Part shown: positions 1 through 6,871 of the stretch, in pieces
Layout of the letters: each line of letters opens with the position of its first letter
Numbering within the stretch: position 1 is the first letter of the stretch
NCBI GenBank assembly: GCA_964228145.1
Contig: CAXQZJ010000169.1
Span: forward strand, 1-16,115
Length of the DNA stretch: 16,115 nt
Source: Pseudobowmanella sp964228145
GTDB lineage: Bacteria > Pseudomonadota > Gammaproteobacteria > Enterobacterales > Alteromonadaceae
Direction of reading: 5' to 3'
The notes under the pieces: model-generated
Seen by the model: the letters and a program-made list of their open reading frames with translations, nothing else
Databases searched by the model: none
What the model was told of the DNA's origin: nothing
Position numbers and translations under genes: made by a program

Positions 1-123
1 GATTTGATCAGAATCGACAATATCCTGGGGCAAGTGATCATTGACCTCGGCAAAGGTCAGGTAGCCCTGTTCTTTACCTTTTGCGATCAGGAGTTTTACT
101 TGCGACTGCTTGTTTGACACCAT
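1..123 (-). CDS. rpoD: RNA polymerase primary sigma factor RpoD (sigma-70), N-terminal 41 codons only
   Basis: Only the first 41 codons are inside the window; the gene runs off the left edge. The translation begins MVSNKQSQVKLLIAKGKEQG and continues through YLTFAEVNDHLPQDIVDSDQ, which matches the start of region 1.1 of gammaproteobacterial sigma-70 (E. coli has QSQLKLLVTRGKEQGYLTYAEVNDHLPEDIVDSDQI). Region 1.1 is the acidic autoinhibitory domain that keeps free sigma off DNA. The ATG at 121-123 is preceded on the minus strand by GGAAG about 5 bases upstream, a good ribosome-binding site. It is the last gene of the rpsU-yqeY-dnaG-rpoD cluster, 92 bases after dnaG, and may have its own promoter in that gap. 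Identification is secure from sequence and context; core-binding and promoter-recognition regions cannot be seen here. Confidence 0.95.
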   Translation of the reverse strand, partial: MVSNKQSQVKLLIAKGKEQGYLTFAEVNDHLPQDIVDSDQI

Positions 124-176
124 AAAGACTTCCGAAAGTTATAAATTTAAAAAATCGTTGCCGAAGCGGATTCGCC

Positions 177-185
177 AGTATAGCA
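177..185 (-). promoter_or_regulatory. Possible extended -10 promoter for rpoD
   Basis: On the minus strand the dnaG-rpoD gap contains TGCTATACT, an extended -10 element (TGn plus a 5/6 match to TATAAT). No convincing -35 hexamer lies 16-18 bases upstream, which is tolerated by extended -10 promoters. A start near position 170 would give a leader of about 47 bases before the rpoD ATG. Internal promoters that uncouple rpoD from rpsU/dnaG are known in E. coli, which makes this plausible, but the call rests on a short motif. Confidence 0.4.
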
Positions 186-215
186 GAATCGCGCCTGTTT
201 CATCTACACCAGGCC

Positions 216-2027
216 CTAACTTTGTGTACTTAATAACGCTTTTAGTTCCTGCTTTTCCTGCTCGCTCAATTGTCCAACCCGAGACTTGGCCAATAACTCT
301 TCCATTCGGCTGTGTAGTTGCCGTTCCACCAACCTCGCAAAGCTGTCCCGATAGACCTGCTGACGACTTTGCTCAAACATTTGAGCAATGGAGTCATGGG
401 CGCCAAGCTGGTCACTGACCAACAACTTACTCAGCTGGGCAAAGTCGTTGTGATCACGAAAATGCTCTAGCAATTGAGCACTGTTACTGCGCGGATTCGC
501 GCTGCAGTAGCCATGAATCTCCGTCAGCAAACGAATCCCCGGGACTAAATCAGGGCTGAGTAATTCAGGTCGAACTTCTTCGCACTCACTGGCGATAGCC
601 GGATGTTCCAACAATAACCGCAACAAAATACGTACCGGTGTAAGTTGTGACTTACCGGGCGCACCGCTTTGTAGCGCTCGTTTTGCCGGGGCAGACTCAT
701 TTGCCTTAGCAATATCCCGCTGTAAGTCAGTAACATAACGATTACTGCCGACAATAGAGGCTAATCTGTCTTCAAGTAACCGTTGCTGATTTTCCCCCGA
801 GACTTGATCAATCAGCTTTTGCGCTTCACTCAGTAAAGCGGCTTTGCCCTCTTCACTACCTACATGGTGACGCTTTAGTAAATTTTCAAACATAAAGCGT
901 GACACTGGTATAGATTCACGCTCGATGCGTTGCTCAAAGGCAGATTGCCCTTCCTGACGGACCATAGAGTCGGGATCTTCACCATCAGGCAAAAACATGA
1001 ACTTAAGTTCCACTCCGTCCTTGAGATAGGGCAGGGCATTTTCCAACGCGCGCCATGCAGCATCACGGCCAGCTCGGTCACCGTCGTAACAGCACACCAC
1101 CTGAGTGGTATTACGGAACAACAGTTGTATGTGTTCTGGTGTGGTTGAGGTGCCCAAGGCGGCAACGGCGTAATCAATGCCGTATTGGGCTAACGCCACC
1201 ACGTCCATATAGCCTTCGACCACCAATACACGCTGTAATGTACGGTGTGCCTGGCGGGCCTGAAACAAACCATATAATTCGCTACCTTTAAAGAAGATGC
1301 GGGTTTCCGGTGAGTTCAGGTATTTGGGGCCATCCTCATTATCGAGTACCCGTCCGCCAAAGCCGATAACACGCCCGCGGCGATCCCGGATGGGAAACAT
1401 GATGCGGTCACGAAAAAAGTCGAAACGCCGGCCTTTGTCGTTTTGAGTAATGATTTTTAAATCTAATAGTTGCTGTTGTCGTTCTGGCGTATTGCCAAAC
1501 GCAGCAAGCGCGCCATCCCACTCAGGCGGGGCATAGCCAATGCCAAAGCGTTTCACCAGTTCGCCGGATAACCCCCGGTTCTTCAGGTATTCGATAGGGC
1601 GCTGCGCCCCTTGATGGTGCTTCAGTTGATGAGCGAAGAACTGCGCGACCTTCTCCATCAAAGCGTAATCGTCTTCTTTTTGCTGACGCTTCTCACGCTG
1701 CTCGGCAGGGTTGATATTGCGGCCTTGTTCCCGAGGGACATCGACACCATGGTAGCGGGCTAGTTCTTCAATGGCATCAGGAAATTCGAGACGGTCGTAT
1801 TCCATGATAAACGACACCACGTTGCCGTGGGCGCCGCAGCCAAAACAGTGATAAAACTGCTTGTCCTGACTGACCGTGAAAGACGGTGTTTTTTCATTAT
1901 GGAACGGGCAGCAAGCCTGATAATTTTTGCCTGCTTTTTTCAGTTTTACCCGGTTGTCTACAATATCGACGATATCGCTTCGGGCAATAAGGTCGTCAAT
2001 AAAGTCACGAGGGATTCTGCCTGCCAT
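216..2027 (-). CDS. dnaG: DNA primase DnaG
   Basis: The 603-residue product is the replicative primase that lays RNA primers at the fork in partnership with the DnaB helicase. It begins MAGRIPRDFIDDLIARSDIV, almost the E. coli start. The N-terminal CHC2 zinc-binding domain has ligands C40, H43, C61 and C64 (ACCPFHNEKTPSF and YHCFGCGAHGN). The catalytic TOPRIM core follows, with the EGYMD motif (E271, D275) and the YDGDRAG metal site (D315, D317), then PDGEDPDS near 347-354. The C-terminal part, from about residue 455, is the variable DnaB-interaction domain. Length is close to the E. coli protein (581). The ATG at 2025-2027 is chosen by homology; its ribosome-binding site is weak (CGGA), consistent with low primase expression. 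It lies 97 bases after yqeY, with a hairpin in the gap, and 92 bases before rpoD. Confidence 0.98.
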   Translation of the reverse strand: MAGRIPRDFIDDLIARSDIVDIVDNRVKLKKAGKNYQACCPFHNEKTPSFTVSQDKQFYHCFGCGAHGNVVSFIMEYDRLEFPDAIEELARYHGVDVPREQGRNINPAEQREKRQQKEDDYALMEKVAQFFAHQLKHHQGAQRPIEYLKNRGLSGELVKRFGIGYAPPEWDGALAAFGNTPERQQQLLDLKIITQNDKGRRFDFFRDRIMFPIRDRRGRVIGFGGRVLDNEDGPKYLNSPETRIFFKGSELYGLFQARQAHRTLQRVLVVEGYMDVVALAQYGIDYAVAALGTSTTPEHIQLLFRNTTQVVCCYDGDRAGRDAAWRALENALPYLKDGVELKFMFLPDGEDPDSMVRQEGQSAFEQRIERESIPVSRFMFENLLKRHHVGSEEGKAALLSEAQKLIDQVSGENQQRLLEDRLASIVGSNRYVTDLQRDIAKANESAPAKRALQSGAPGKSQLTPVRILLRLLLEHPAIASECEEVRPELLSPDLVPGIRLLTEIHGYCSANPRSNSAQLLEHFRDHNDFAQLSKLLVSDQLGAHDSIAQMFEQSRQQVYRDSFARLVERQLHSRMEELLAKSRVGQLSEQEKQELKALLSTQS

Positions 2028-2059
2028 AGTCCGTTTTTATTCTGGTGTGTTTATACGCA

Positions 2060-2092
2060 ACAAGCCGTACCTTCAATGAAGGCACGGCTTGT
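2060..2092 (-). other. Long intergenic hairpin between yqeY and dnaG
   Basis: A near-perfect inverted repeat fills much of the 97-base yqeY-dnaG gap. The arms are ACAAGCCGT and ACGGCTTGT (9 bp), one A/C mismatch, then CCTTC and GAAGG (5 bp) around an AAT loop. No run of T follows it on the minus strand (TGCGTATAAACA), so it is not a classical Rho-independent terminator. In the polycistronic mRNA it would form a stable stem about 32 bases before the dnaG ATG. It could be an RNase processing or stability element that sets dnaG expression apart from rpsU/yqeY, or a partial attenuator; function is inferred. Confidence 0.6.
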
Positions 2093-2124
2093 GTCAATAA
2101 CCTTTTGAAAACTAAAGGTTATGT

Positions 2125-2571
2125 CTATTGGGTGAGGCGGCTCTTAATCACGCCGGACAACTTACCCATATCAGCACGGCCTGCGACTTTGGGCTTCAAT
2201 ACGCCCATCACTTTGCCCATGTCCTGCATGCCACTGGCTTGCGTGTCGGCGATGGCCTGGTCTATCAACTCAGCGAGCTCTTGTTCAGACAATGGCTGGG
2301 GCATAAAGTCTTCAAGTACAGTGATTTCCGCCAGTTCGATATCAGCCAAATCCTGACGGTTGGCATCCTGATACTGTTGGGCGGCATCTTTACGCTGTTT
2401 AATCATTTTAGTCAGTACAGCCAACACCTCTGCTTCATTCAGAGTAGTACGACCATCGATTTCTTTTTGTTTGACCTCAGCTAACGCCATACGGATAGTG
2501 CCCAGACGCGGTTTATCCTTGGCGCGCATTGCATCTTTTTGTGCTTCTTTTAATCTTTCTGTCAGATTCAT
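2125..2571 (-). CDS. yqeY: GatB/YqeY domain protein YqeY
   Basis: This 148-residue, almost wholly helical protein belongs to the YqeY family, which resembles the tRNA-interacting tail domain of the GatB subunit of the aspartyl/glutamyl-tRNA amidotransferase. The cellular role of free-standing YqeY is not established; a tRNA-related function is inferred from the GatB similarity. Family features are the opening LTERLKEAQKDAMRAKDKPRL, RMALAEVKQKEIDG, the central VLTKMIKQRKDAAQQY and the C-terminal GKVMGVLKPKVAGRADMGK. An upstream ATG exists 12 codons earlier, but it falls inside the rpsU terminator hairpin. The ATG at 2569-2571 fits the family and has GGAG 8 bases upstream. It sits between rpsU and dnaG, so its mRNA comes from rpsU read-through or an unseen promoter. 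Confidence 0.93.
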   Translation of the reverse strand: MNLTERLKEAQKDAMRAKDKPRLGTIRMALAEVKQKEIDGRTTLNEAEVLAVLTKMIKQRKDAAQQYQDANRQDLADIELAEITVLEDFMPQPLSEQELAELIDQAIADTQASGMQDMGKVMGVLKPKVAGRADMGKLSGVIKSRLTQ

Positions 2572-2594
2572 CTCGGTTGCTCCGGTATAGCGAT

Positions 2595-2625
2595 AAAAAA
2601 GGGGCACATAATGCGCCCCCTTTTT
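2595..2625 (-). terminator. Rho-independent terminator/attenuator after rpsU
   Basis: Read on the minus strand, 15 bases past the rpsU stop, AAAAAGGGGGCGCA, a TTA loop and TGTGCCCC are followed by six T. The stem is GC-rich with an A-tract/T-tract extension and one unpaired G. This is a textbook intrinsic terminator. It stands between rpsU and the downstream yqeY-dnaG-rpoD genes, and the stem ends only about 23 bases before the yqeY ATG. The E. coli operon has a comparable partial terminator between rpsU and dnaG that lowers primase expression relative to S21; the same job is inferred here. Confidence 0.85.
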
Positions 2626-2640
2626 GGTGAGATAACTCGC

Positions 2641-2856
2641 TTAGTACAATTTTACGCGACGAGCGTTTTCACGAGCCAGTTTCTTCAAATGACGCTTTTT
2701 AGCTGCTGCTTTTTTGCGCTTACGTTCCCAAGTAGGCTTTTCGAAGAATTCGCGACGGCGTACTTCTGACAAGATACCTGCTTTTTCACAAGAACGTTTG
2801 AAACGACGTAAAGCTACGTCAAATGGCTCGTTTTCTCTTACTTTAACGATTGGCAT
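2641..2856 (-). CDS. rpsU: 30S ribosomal protein S21
   Basis: The 71-residue, very basic protein MPIVKVRENEPFDVALRRFK... is ribosomal protein S21, the small 30S subunit protein near the anti-Shine-Dalgarno end of 16S rRNA, important for initiation on natural mRNAs. It is nearly identical to E. coli S21 over its whole length, including RRREFFEKPTWERKRKKAAA and the C-terminal ARENARRVKLY. The start has a strong ribosome-binding site (GAGGTGA, 7-8 bases upstream). It is the promoter-proximal gene of the macromolecular-synthesis cluster and is followed directly by an intrinsic terminator, so most transcripts probably carry rpsU alone. Confidence 0.99.
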   Translation of the reverse strand: MPIVKVRENEPFDVALRRFKRSCEKAGILSEVRRREFFEKPTWERKRKKAAAKKRHLKKLARENARRVKLY

Positions 2857-2938
2857 TAAAATCTCACCTCAAAAAATCTTTGCAATTACGATGCATTTGC
2901 AACCCGAAAAAGGGGTGCCTGTTTAAAAATGGTGCGGA

Positions 2939-2967
2939 ATTTTAATCATATCAGCGGCGCTTGTAAA
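2939..2967 (-). promoter_or_regulatory. Sigma-70 promoter of the rpsU operon
   Basis: On the minus strand TTTACA (2962-2967, 5/6 match to the -35 consensus) is followed by exactly 17 bases and TAAAAT (2939-2944, 5/6 match to -10). Transcription would start near 2932, leaving a leader of about 75 bases before the rpsU ATG. That leader contains a small stem (GCACCC with GGGTTGC, one bulge) around a C/T-rich loop. This is the best promoter-like sequence in the divergent rpsU/tsaD gap. Confidence 0.75.
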
Positions 2968-3044
2968 GTCATTCGGTCAGAAAGATAGCGATTTATCTGC
3001 TCAACAGGTAAAATGCCGCGCAAATTCAGAGAGTAATGAAGGCT

Positions 3045-4058
3045 ATGCGGGTTTTAGGTATAGAAACATCCTGTGATGAAACAGGTATTGCCATTGTCGA
3101 CAGCGAACAAGGCTTATTGTCCCACCAGTTGTACAGCCAGGTCAAACTGCATGCTGATTACGGCGGCGTGGTGCCGGAATTGGCCTCTCGCGACCATGTA
3201 CGTAAAATTATTCCGTTAATCAAAAACGCGTTACAACAGGCCCATTGTCAGGCCGACGATATTGATGGCATTGCTTTCACTCAGGGGCCTGGCTTGGTAG
3301 GTGCGCTGCTGGTTGGGGCATCGGTGGCCAGAGCGCTCGCCTTTGCCTGGGACAAACCTGTTATCGGTGTCCACCACATGGAAGGACACTTATTAGCCCC
3401 CATGCTGGAAGATAATCCACCGCCGTTTCCGTTTGTCGCCTTGCTGGTCTCAGGCGGCCATTCCATGTTGGTCGACGTTCAGGGTATCGGCCAATACCAA
3501 GTCCTTGGCGAATCAATTGATGACGCTGCAGGGGAGGCATTCGATAAAACTGCTAAATTACTTGGCCTGGATTACCCCGGAGGACCTATGTTGTCCAAGC
3601 TCGCCCAGCAAGGTCGGTCGGAACGCTTTACCTTTCCCCGCCCAATGACCGACAGACCGGGTTTGGATTTTAGCTTCAGCGGCCTTAAAACTGCCGCTGC
3701 TAACACGATTCGTGAACAAGATAACAGCGAGCAAACCCGCGCTGACATCGCCCGTGCATTTGAAGATGCGGTGGTCGATACGCTGATGATCAAATGTCGA
3801 CGGGCGCTAAAGCAAACTGGCCGCAAGCGCATCGTGATTGCCGGTGGGGTTAGTGCCAACCGTCACCTGCGCGAGCAGTTATCCGTATTAGCAAATAAAA
3901 TCAACGGCGAAGTGTTTTATCCGCGCCTGGAATTTTGTACTGATAATGGCGCTATGATTGCGTACGCTGGTCTGCAACGCTTGATGGCCGGTCAAACCAC
4001 ACCGGCAGATGAACGTGTCTTGCCTCGTTGGCCACTGGACAGCCTGCCTCCGGTTTAA
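3045..4058 (+). CDS. tsaD: tRNA N6-adenosine threonylcarbamoyltransferase TsaD
   Basis: TsaD, with TsaB and TsaE, transfers the threonylcarbamoyl group from threonylcarbamoyl-AMP to A37 of ANN-decoding tRNAs (t6A). The product is 337 residues from the chosen start, the same length as E. coli TsaD. It has the ASKHA-fold phosphate loop GIETSCDETGIAI near the N-terminus, the metal-binding HHMEGH with H111 and H115, VALLVSGGHSML, the LDYPGGP and FSFSGLKT segments, and the C-terminal GGVSANRHLRE and CTDNGAMIAYAG with metal ligand D300. The ATG at 3036, three codons earlier, is in frame. I chose 3045 because MRVLGIETSCDET is the conserved family start; neither start has a clear ribosome-binding site. 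It is divergent from rpsU and convergent with plsY, 21 bases away. Confidence 0.97.
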   Translation: MRVLGIETSCDETGIAIVDSEQGLLSHQLYSQVKLHADYGGVVPELASRDHVRKIIPLIKNALQQAHCQADDIDGIAFTQGPGLVGALLVGASVARALAFAWDKPVIGVHHMEGHLLAPMLEDNPPPFPFVALLVSGGHSMLVDVQGIGQYQVLGESIDDAAGEAFDKTAKLLGLDYPGGPMLSKLAQQGRSERFTFPRPMTDRPGLDFSFSGLKTAAANTIREQDNSEQTRADIARAFEDAVVDTLMIKCRRALKQTGRKRIVIAGGVSANRHLREQLSVLANKINGEVFYPRLEFCTDNGAMIAYAGLQRLMAGQTTPADERVLPRWPLDSLPPV

Positions 4059-4079
4059 CTGTGTCGATAGGGCAGCCAG

Positions 4080-4682
4080 CTATTCGTTGGTTTTGCCCTT
4101 ATCCCAGACTTTGCCTTCTTCACCGCGCATCAAGCGACCAATGTTATGCCGATGGCGGGCGATAATTAAAATCGACAACATGGCAACAGGAATGGTGTAT
4201 TGGGGTTTTATCAGCCAGGTATACAGGGGTGCCATTACCACAGTCACCAATGCGGATACGGAAGAATAGCCGGTAAGAAATAAACTCCCCGCCCAAGTGA
4301 AAATCAACAGGCCACTCAGGTCCAGACCAATCGGCAGCATTGCGCCTAGAGCCGTTGCCACCGCTTTCCCCCCTTTAAAACCGAAATAGAGAGGGAAGAT
4401 ATGGCCTAAACAAGCAGCAATGGCAATCCAGCCCAACATCACCGGGGTTAACCCGATAAAATAGCCAGTCCAGACCGGTATGGTGCCTTTGAGAATATCG
4501 GTAACCAACACCAGTGCAGCAGGCAAACGCCCGCCTAAACGGAACACATTAGTCGCACCAGGGTTTCTGGAGCCATGCAAACGAGGGTCAGGCAAGCGGA
4601 ACAGCTGACTTATCAACACGGCACTGGATATTGAGCCTGACAGATAGGCAAAAACCAGCATAACTAGAAACAGTACGGCCAT
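4080..4682 (-). CDS. plsY: Glycerol-3-phosphate acyltransferase PlsY
   Basis: PlsY is the inner-membrane enzyme that transfers the acyl group from acyl-phosphate to glycerol 3-phosphate, giving lysophosphatidic acid, the first step of phospholipid synthesis in the PlsX/PlsY route. The 200-residue protein is largely hydrophobic with several membrane segments. It carries all three family motifs: the SGS (15-17) with RNPGATN (39-45); GHIFPLYFGFKGGKAVAT (93-110), the glycine-rich glycerol-phosphate site; and the basic RHRHNIGRLMRGEE (176-189) near the C-terminus. A strong ribosome-binding site (AAGGA, 4 bases from the ATG) supports the start. It is divergent from folB and convergent with tsaD; no intrinsic terminator is evident in the 21-base tsaD-plsY gap. 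Confidence 0.97.
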   Translation of the reverse strand: MAVLFLVMLVFAYLSGSISSAVLISQLFRLPDPRLHGSRNPGATNVFRLGGRLPAALVLVTDILKGTIPVWTGYFIGLTPVMLGWIAIAACLGHIFPLYFGFKGGKAVATALGAMLPIGLDLSGLLIFTWAGSLFLTGYSSVSALVTVVMAPLYTWLIKPQYTIPVAMLSILIIARHRHNIGRLMRGEEGKVWDKGKTNE

Positions 4683-4793
4683 TTTATCCTTGTGCTAAAC
4701 GGGGTACACTGCACCACTCACATTTTAGCCATCACCATACCTGAAAGTGGGTGAAAAGGCAGCAAAAACTAAGAACTTAGGACCTCCGACGAG

Positions 4794-5144
4794 ATGGATA
4801 AAATCACTATTAGTGGTCTGCAGGTAAACAGCTTGATTGGTGTTTACGATTGGGAGCGACAGGCAAAGACAAACCTTACGGTCGATGCCGTGTTATATCA
4901 CGACCTCACCGAAGCGGCATTGTCGGACAATGTTGAAGACACGCTGGACTACGCTCAGGTTGCAGCAAGTATTGAAAAGTGTGCGGCGGAATCGTCATTT
5001 CAATTACTGGAAGCGCTGGCCGCGCAGATGATCAGCGATTTGTTTGCGCAATTTAACCTTCAACGTGTTGCCATTACCATCAGCAAGCCCGGTATATTGC
5101 CGAATGCAGATAATGTTGCTGTACATTTGGAGCGTCAACGCTAG
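4794..5144 (+). CDS. folB: Dihydroneopterin aldolase FolB
   Basis: FolB cleaves 7,8-dihydroneopterin to 6-hydroxymethyl-7,8-dihydropterin and glycolaldehyde in folate synthesis. The 116-residue product matches the family (about 120 residues, octameric T-fold enzyme). The pterin and catalytic residues are in place: E21 in IGVYDWERQ, Y53 in DTLDYAQVA, E73 in LLEALAAQM and K98 in ISKPG. Only a distant AGGA (about 11 bases before the ATG) serves as a ribosome-binding site. It opens the folB-folK-uppP-hinT operon, and its TAG stop shares its last base with the GTG start of folK. Confidence 0.96.
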   Translation: MDKITISGLQVNSLIGVYDWERQAKTNLTVDAVLYHDLTEAALSDNVEDTLDYAQVAASIEKCAAESSFQLLEALAAQMISDLFAQFNLQRVAITISKPGILPNADNVAVHLERQR

Positions 5145-5653
5145 TGACTACCATCTATATTAGCTTGGGCAGCAACATTGAGCGCCATAAACACATAAAT
5201 GCCGGTGTGGCTGGACTACTCAAACACTTTGAGGATGTCGCATTATCACCGGTGTATGAAAGCGAAGCGGTAGGCTTTGAGGGAAGTCATTTTTACAATT
5301 TAGTCGCCAGTGCGAAAACGTCTTTGAGTATCGCCGAGGTGGTGGCGATCTTAAAAGAGATCGAAGATAACAACGGTCGGGTACGGGGCGGTGAGAAGTT
5401 TTCAGCCCGCACATTGGATTTGGACCTACTCATGTACGACCAGCAGGTGTGTGATACGCCGGTCGAGCTACCCAGAGATGAGATCCTCTACAATGCCTTT
5501 GTGCTGCGTCCATTGCAGGATATCGCTCCACAGCTTAATCACCCTCAAAAACATCAAACCATGGCGCAGTTGTGGCAAGGCTTTGACAGTCGCGAGCAAT
5601 CGCTATGGCCTGTTGACTTCGACTGGCATCAGGTCACCCGACAGCAAGGATAG
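5144..5653 (+). CDS. folK: HPPK: 2-amino-4-hydroxy-6-hydroxymethyldihydropteridine pyrophosphokinase FolK
   Basis: FolK transfers pyrophosphate from ATP to 6-hydroxymethyl-7,8-dihydropterin, the product of the adjacent FolB; the resulting diphosphate is the substrate of dihydropteroate synthase. The 169-residue protein shows the N-terminal YISLGSNIERH, the pterin-binding YNLVASAKT segment, and the signature FSARTLDLDLLMYD, whose D92 and D94 would bind the two magnesium ions. The later LPRDEILYNAFVLRPLQDIAP replaces the more usual PHPRMHERAFVL form of this region. The start is GTG in the overlap TAGTG with folB, suggesting translational coupling; no other start fits the conserved N-terminus. 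uppP begins 2 bases after the stop. Confidence 0.95.
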   Translation: MTTIYISLGSNIERHKHINAGVAGLLKHFEDVALSPVYESEAVGFEGSHFYNLVASAKTSLSIAEVVAILKEIEDNNGRVRGGEKFSARTLDLDLLMYDQQVCDTPVELPRDEILYNAFVLRPLQDIAPQLNHPQKHQTMAQLWQGFDSREQSLWPVDFDWHQVTRQQG

Positions 5654-5655
5654 TT

Positions 5656-6453
5656 ATGTCAGTCACGGAAATTATTGTATTAGCCCTGATTCAGGGTATT
5701 ACTGAGTTCTTGCCTATCTCCAGCTCCGGCCATTTGTTGTTGCCGGCGCAATTATTGGGCTGGACTGAACAGGGCCTGGCGTTCGATGTGGCAGTGCATA
5801 TCGGTAGCTTATTAGCGGTGATTATTTACTTCCGGCAAGACATCGGACAAATGATTGTGGCCTGGTTCGGCTCCTTGGCCGGTCGTCATACCGACAATAG
5901 CAAATTGGCTTGGCTAGTGATTTTGTCCACTTTACCGGCGGTAGTATTCGGCTTTTTGTTTAAACCCTATATTGAGGTTTATGCGCGTTCTGCGTTGGTG
6001 GTGGCGTGCACGACGATAGCGTTCGGCTTGCTGCTTTGGTGGGCCGATGCCAGCTCAAAACAAACCAAGAACATCTATCAGTTAACTTGGAAAACAGCTC
6101 TTTTTATTGGTTTTATGCAGGTTTTAGCCATTATTCCCGGCACGTCGCGAAGCGGAATCACCATGACCGCGGGGCTGATGGTGGGCTTGAACCGCGAATC
6201 GACAGCGCGTTTTTCATTTTTGTTGTCGATTCCAACCATTCTTGGCGCGGGCGTGCTGTTATCATTAGATTTAGCTGCTGAACCCGCGCAATTTGACTGG
6301 GTGGCCATGGGCTTAGGCGTGCTATTTTCATTTATCAGTGCGTATGCTTGCATTGCATTGTTCTTAAAATGGATTAACAAAATAGGGATGCTGCCGTTCG
6401 TCATTTATCGCTTGTTGTTAGGGGCAGTGTTGTTGGTATTCGTATTTGGATAA
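5656..6453 (+). CDS. uppP: Undecaprenyl-diphosphate phosphatase UppP (BacA)
   Basis: UppP dephosphorylates undecaprenyl diphosphate to the monophosphate lipid carrier used for peptidoglycan and other cell-surface polymers; overexpression of the family gives bacitracin resistance. The 265-residue, highly hydrophobic protein is the usual length. It has the N-terminal motif QGITEFLPISSSGH (13-26; E17 and S23/H26 region) and the second motif PGTSRSG (161-167, with R165), both facing the active site in BacA-family structures. About eight membrane segments are apparent. The ribosome-binding site AAGGA lies in the last codons of folK, 5 bases from the ATG, so it is translated as part of the folB-folK-uppP-hinT operon. 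Confidence 0.97.
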   Translation: MSVTEIIVLALIQGITEFLPISSSGHLLLPAQLLGWTEQGLAFDVAVHIGSLLAVIIYFRQDIGQMIVAWFGSLAGRHTDNSKLAWLVILSTLPAVVFGFLFKPYIEVYARSALVVACTTIAFGLLLWWADASSKQTKNIYQLTWKTALFIGFMQVLAIIPGTSRSGITMTAGLMVGLNRESTARFSFLLSIPTILGAGVLLSLDLAAEPAQFDWVAMGLGVLFSFISAYACIALFLKWINKIGMLPFVIYRLLLGAVLLVFVFG

Positions 6454-6462
6454 GGAAACACC

Positions 6463-6831
6463 ATGAGTGAAGACACCATATTTGGCAAAATAATCCGCCG
6501 TGAAATACCGGCTGAGATTCATTACGAGGATGAGCTCGCACTGGTATTCAGTGACGTTAACCCTCAGGCACCAGTACACTTGTTGATCATTCCGAAAAAG
6601 CCGATAGCGACCATCAATGACATCACCGAAGATGAGCGCATGGTGGTAGGTCACCTGTTTCATGTCGCGTCAAAAGTTGCGCAACAACAGGGTTTTGCTG
6701 AACAAGGTTACCGAACAGTGATCAACTGCAATGACTATGGTGGACAAACTGTTTACCACCTGCATGTGCACTTATTAGCTGGTAAACCGCTGGGCTGGCC
6801 GCCATATCAGGACAGCCTTAAAAAAGGATAA
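6463..6831 (+). CDS. hinT: Histidine-triad (HIT) purine nucleotide phosphoramidase, HinT-like
   Basis: The 122-residue product is a HinT-branch HIT protein, a small homodimeric nucleotide hydrolase acting on purine nucleoside phosphoramidates and aminoacyl-adenylates. It begins SEDTIFGKIIRREIPAEIHYEDE, the classic HinT start. It carries the triad YHLHVHLLAG with H99, H101 and H103, the catalytic nucleophile being H101. The FSDVNPQAPVHLLIIPK strand that frames the ribose pocket is also present. The C-terminus is PLGWPPYQDSLKKG. The uppP stop TAA is part of the ribosome-binding site TAAGGAAACACC before the ATG, so it is the last gene of the operon. A bidirectional terminator begins directly at its stop. 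Confidence 0.95.
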   Translation: MSEDTIFGKIIRREIPAEIHYEDELALVFSDVNPQAPVHLLIIPKKPIATINDITEDERMVVGHLFHVASKVAQQQGFAEQGYRTVINCNDYGGQTVYHLHVHLLAGKPLGWPPYQDSLKKG

Positions 6832-6857
6832 AAAAAGGGCCACATGAGTGGCCCTTT
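6831..6857. terminator. Bidirectional Rho-independent terminator between hinT and the M49-like lipoprotein gene
   Basis: A perfect 10-bp stem, AAAGGGCCAC with GTGGCCCTTT, encloses the loop ATGA. On the minus strand it is followed by six T, so it is strong for the 6872-8536 gene, whose stop lies 14 bases away. On the plus strand the tail is only TTTATC, so it is a weaker terminator for hinT. Convergent genes commonly share such a stem. Confidence 0.88.
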
Positions 6858-6871
6858 ATCTAGCGGTAGGC

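Noticed and set aside
2572..2607. Twelve-residue N-terminal extension of YqeY from an upstream ATG
   Set aside because: It overlaps the rpsU terminator stem and does not match the family start; the ATG at 2571 has GGAG 8 bases upstream.
3572..3859. Minus-strand 95-codon reading frame inside tsaD
   Set aside because: Antisense to conserved tsaD motifs; composition and lack of a ribosome-binding site mark it as a shadow.
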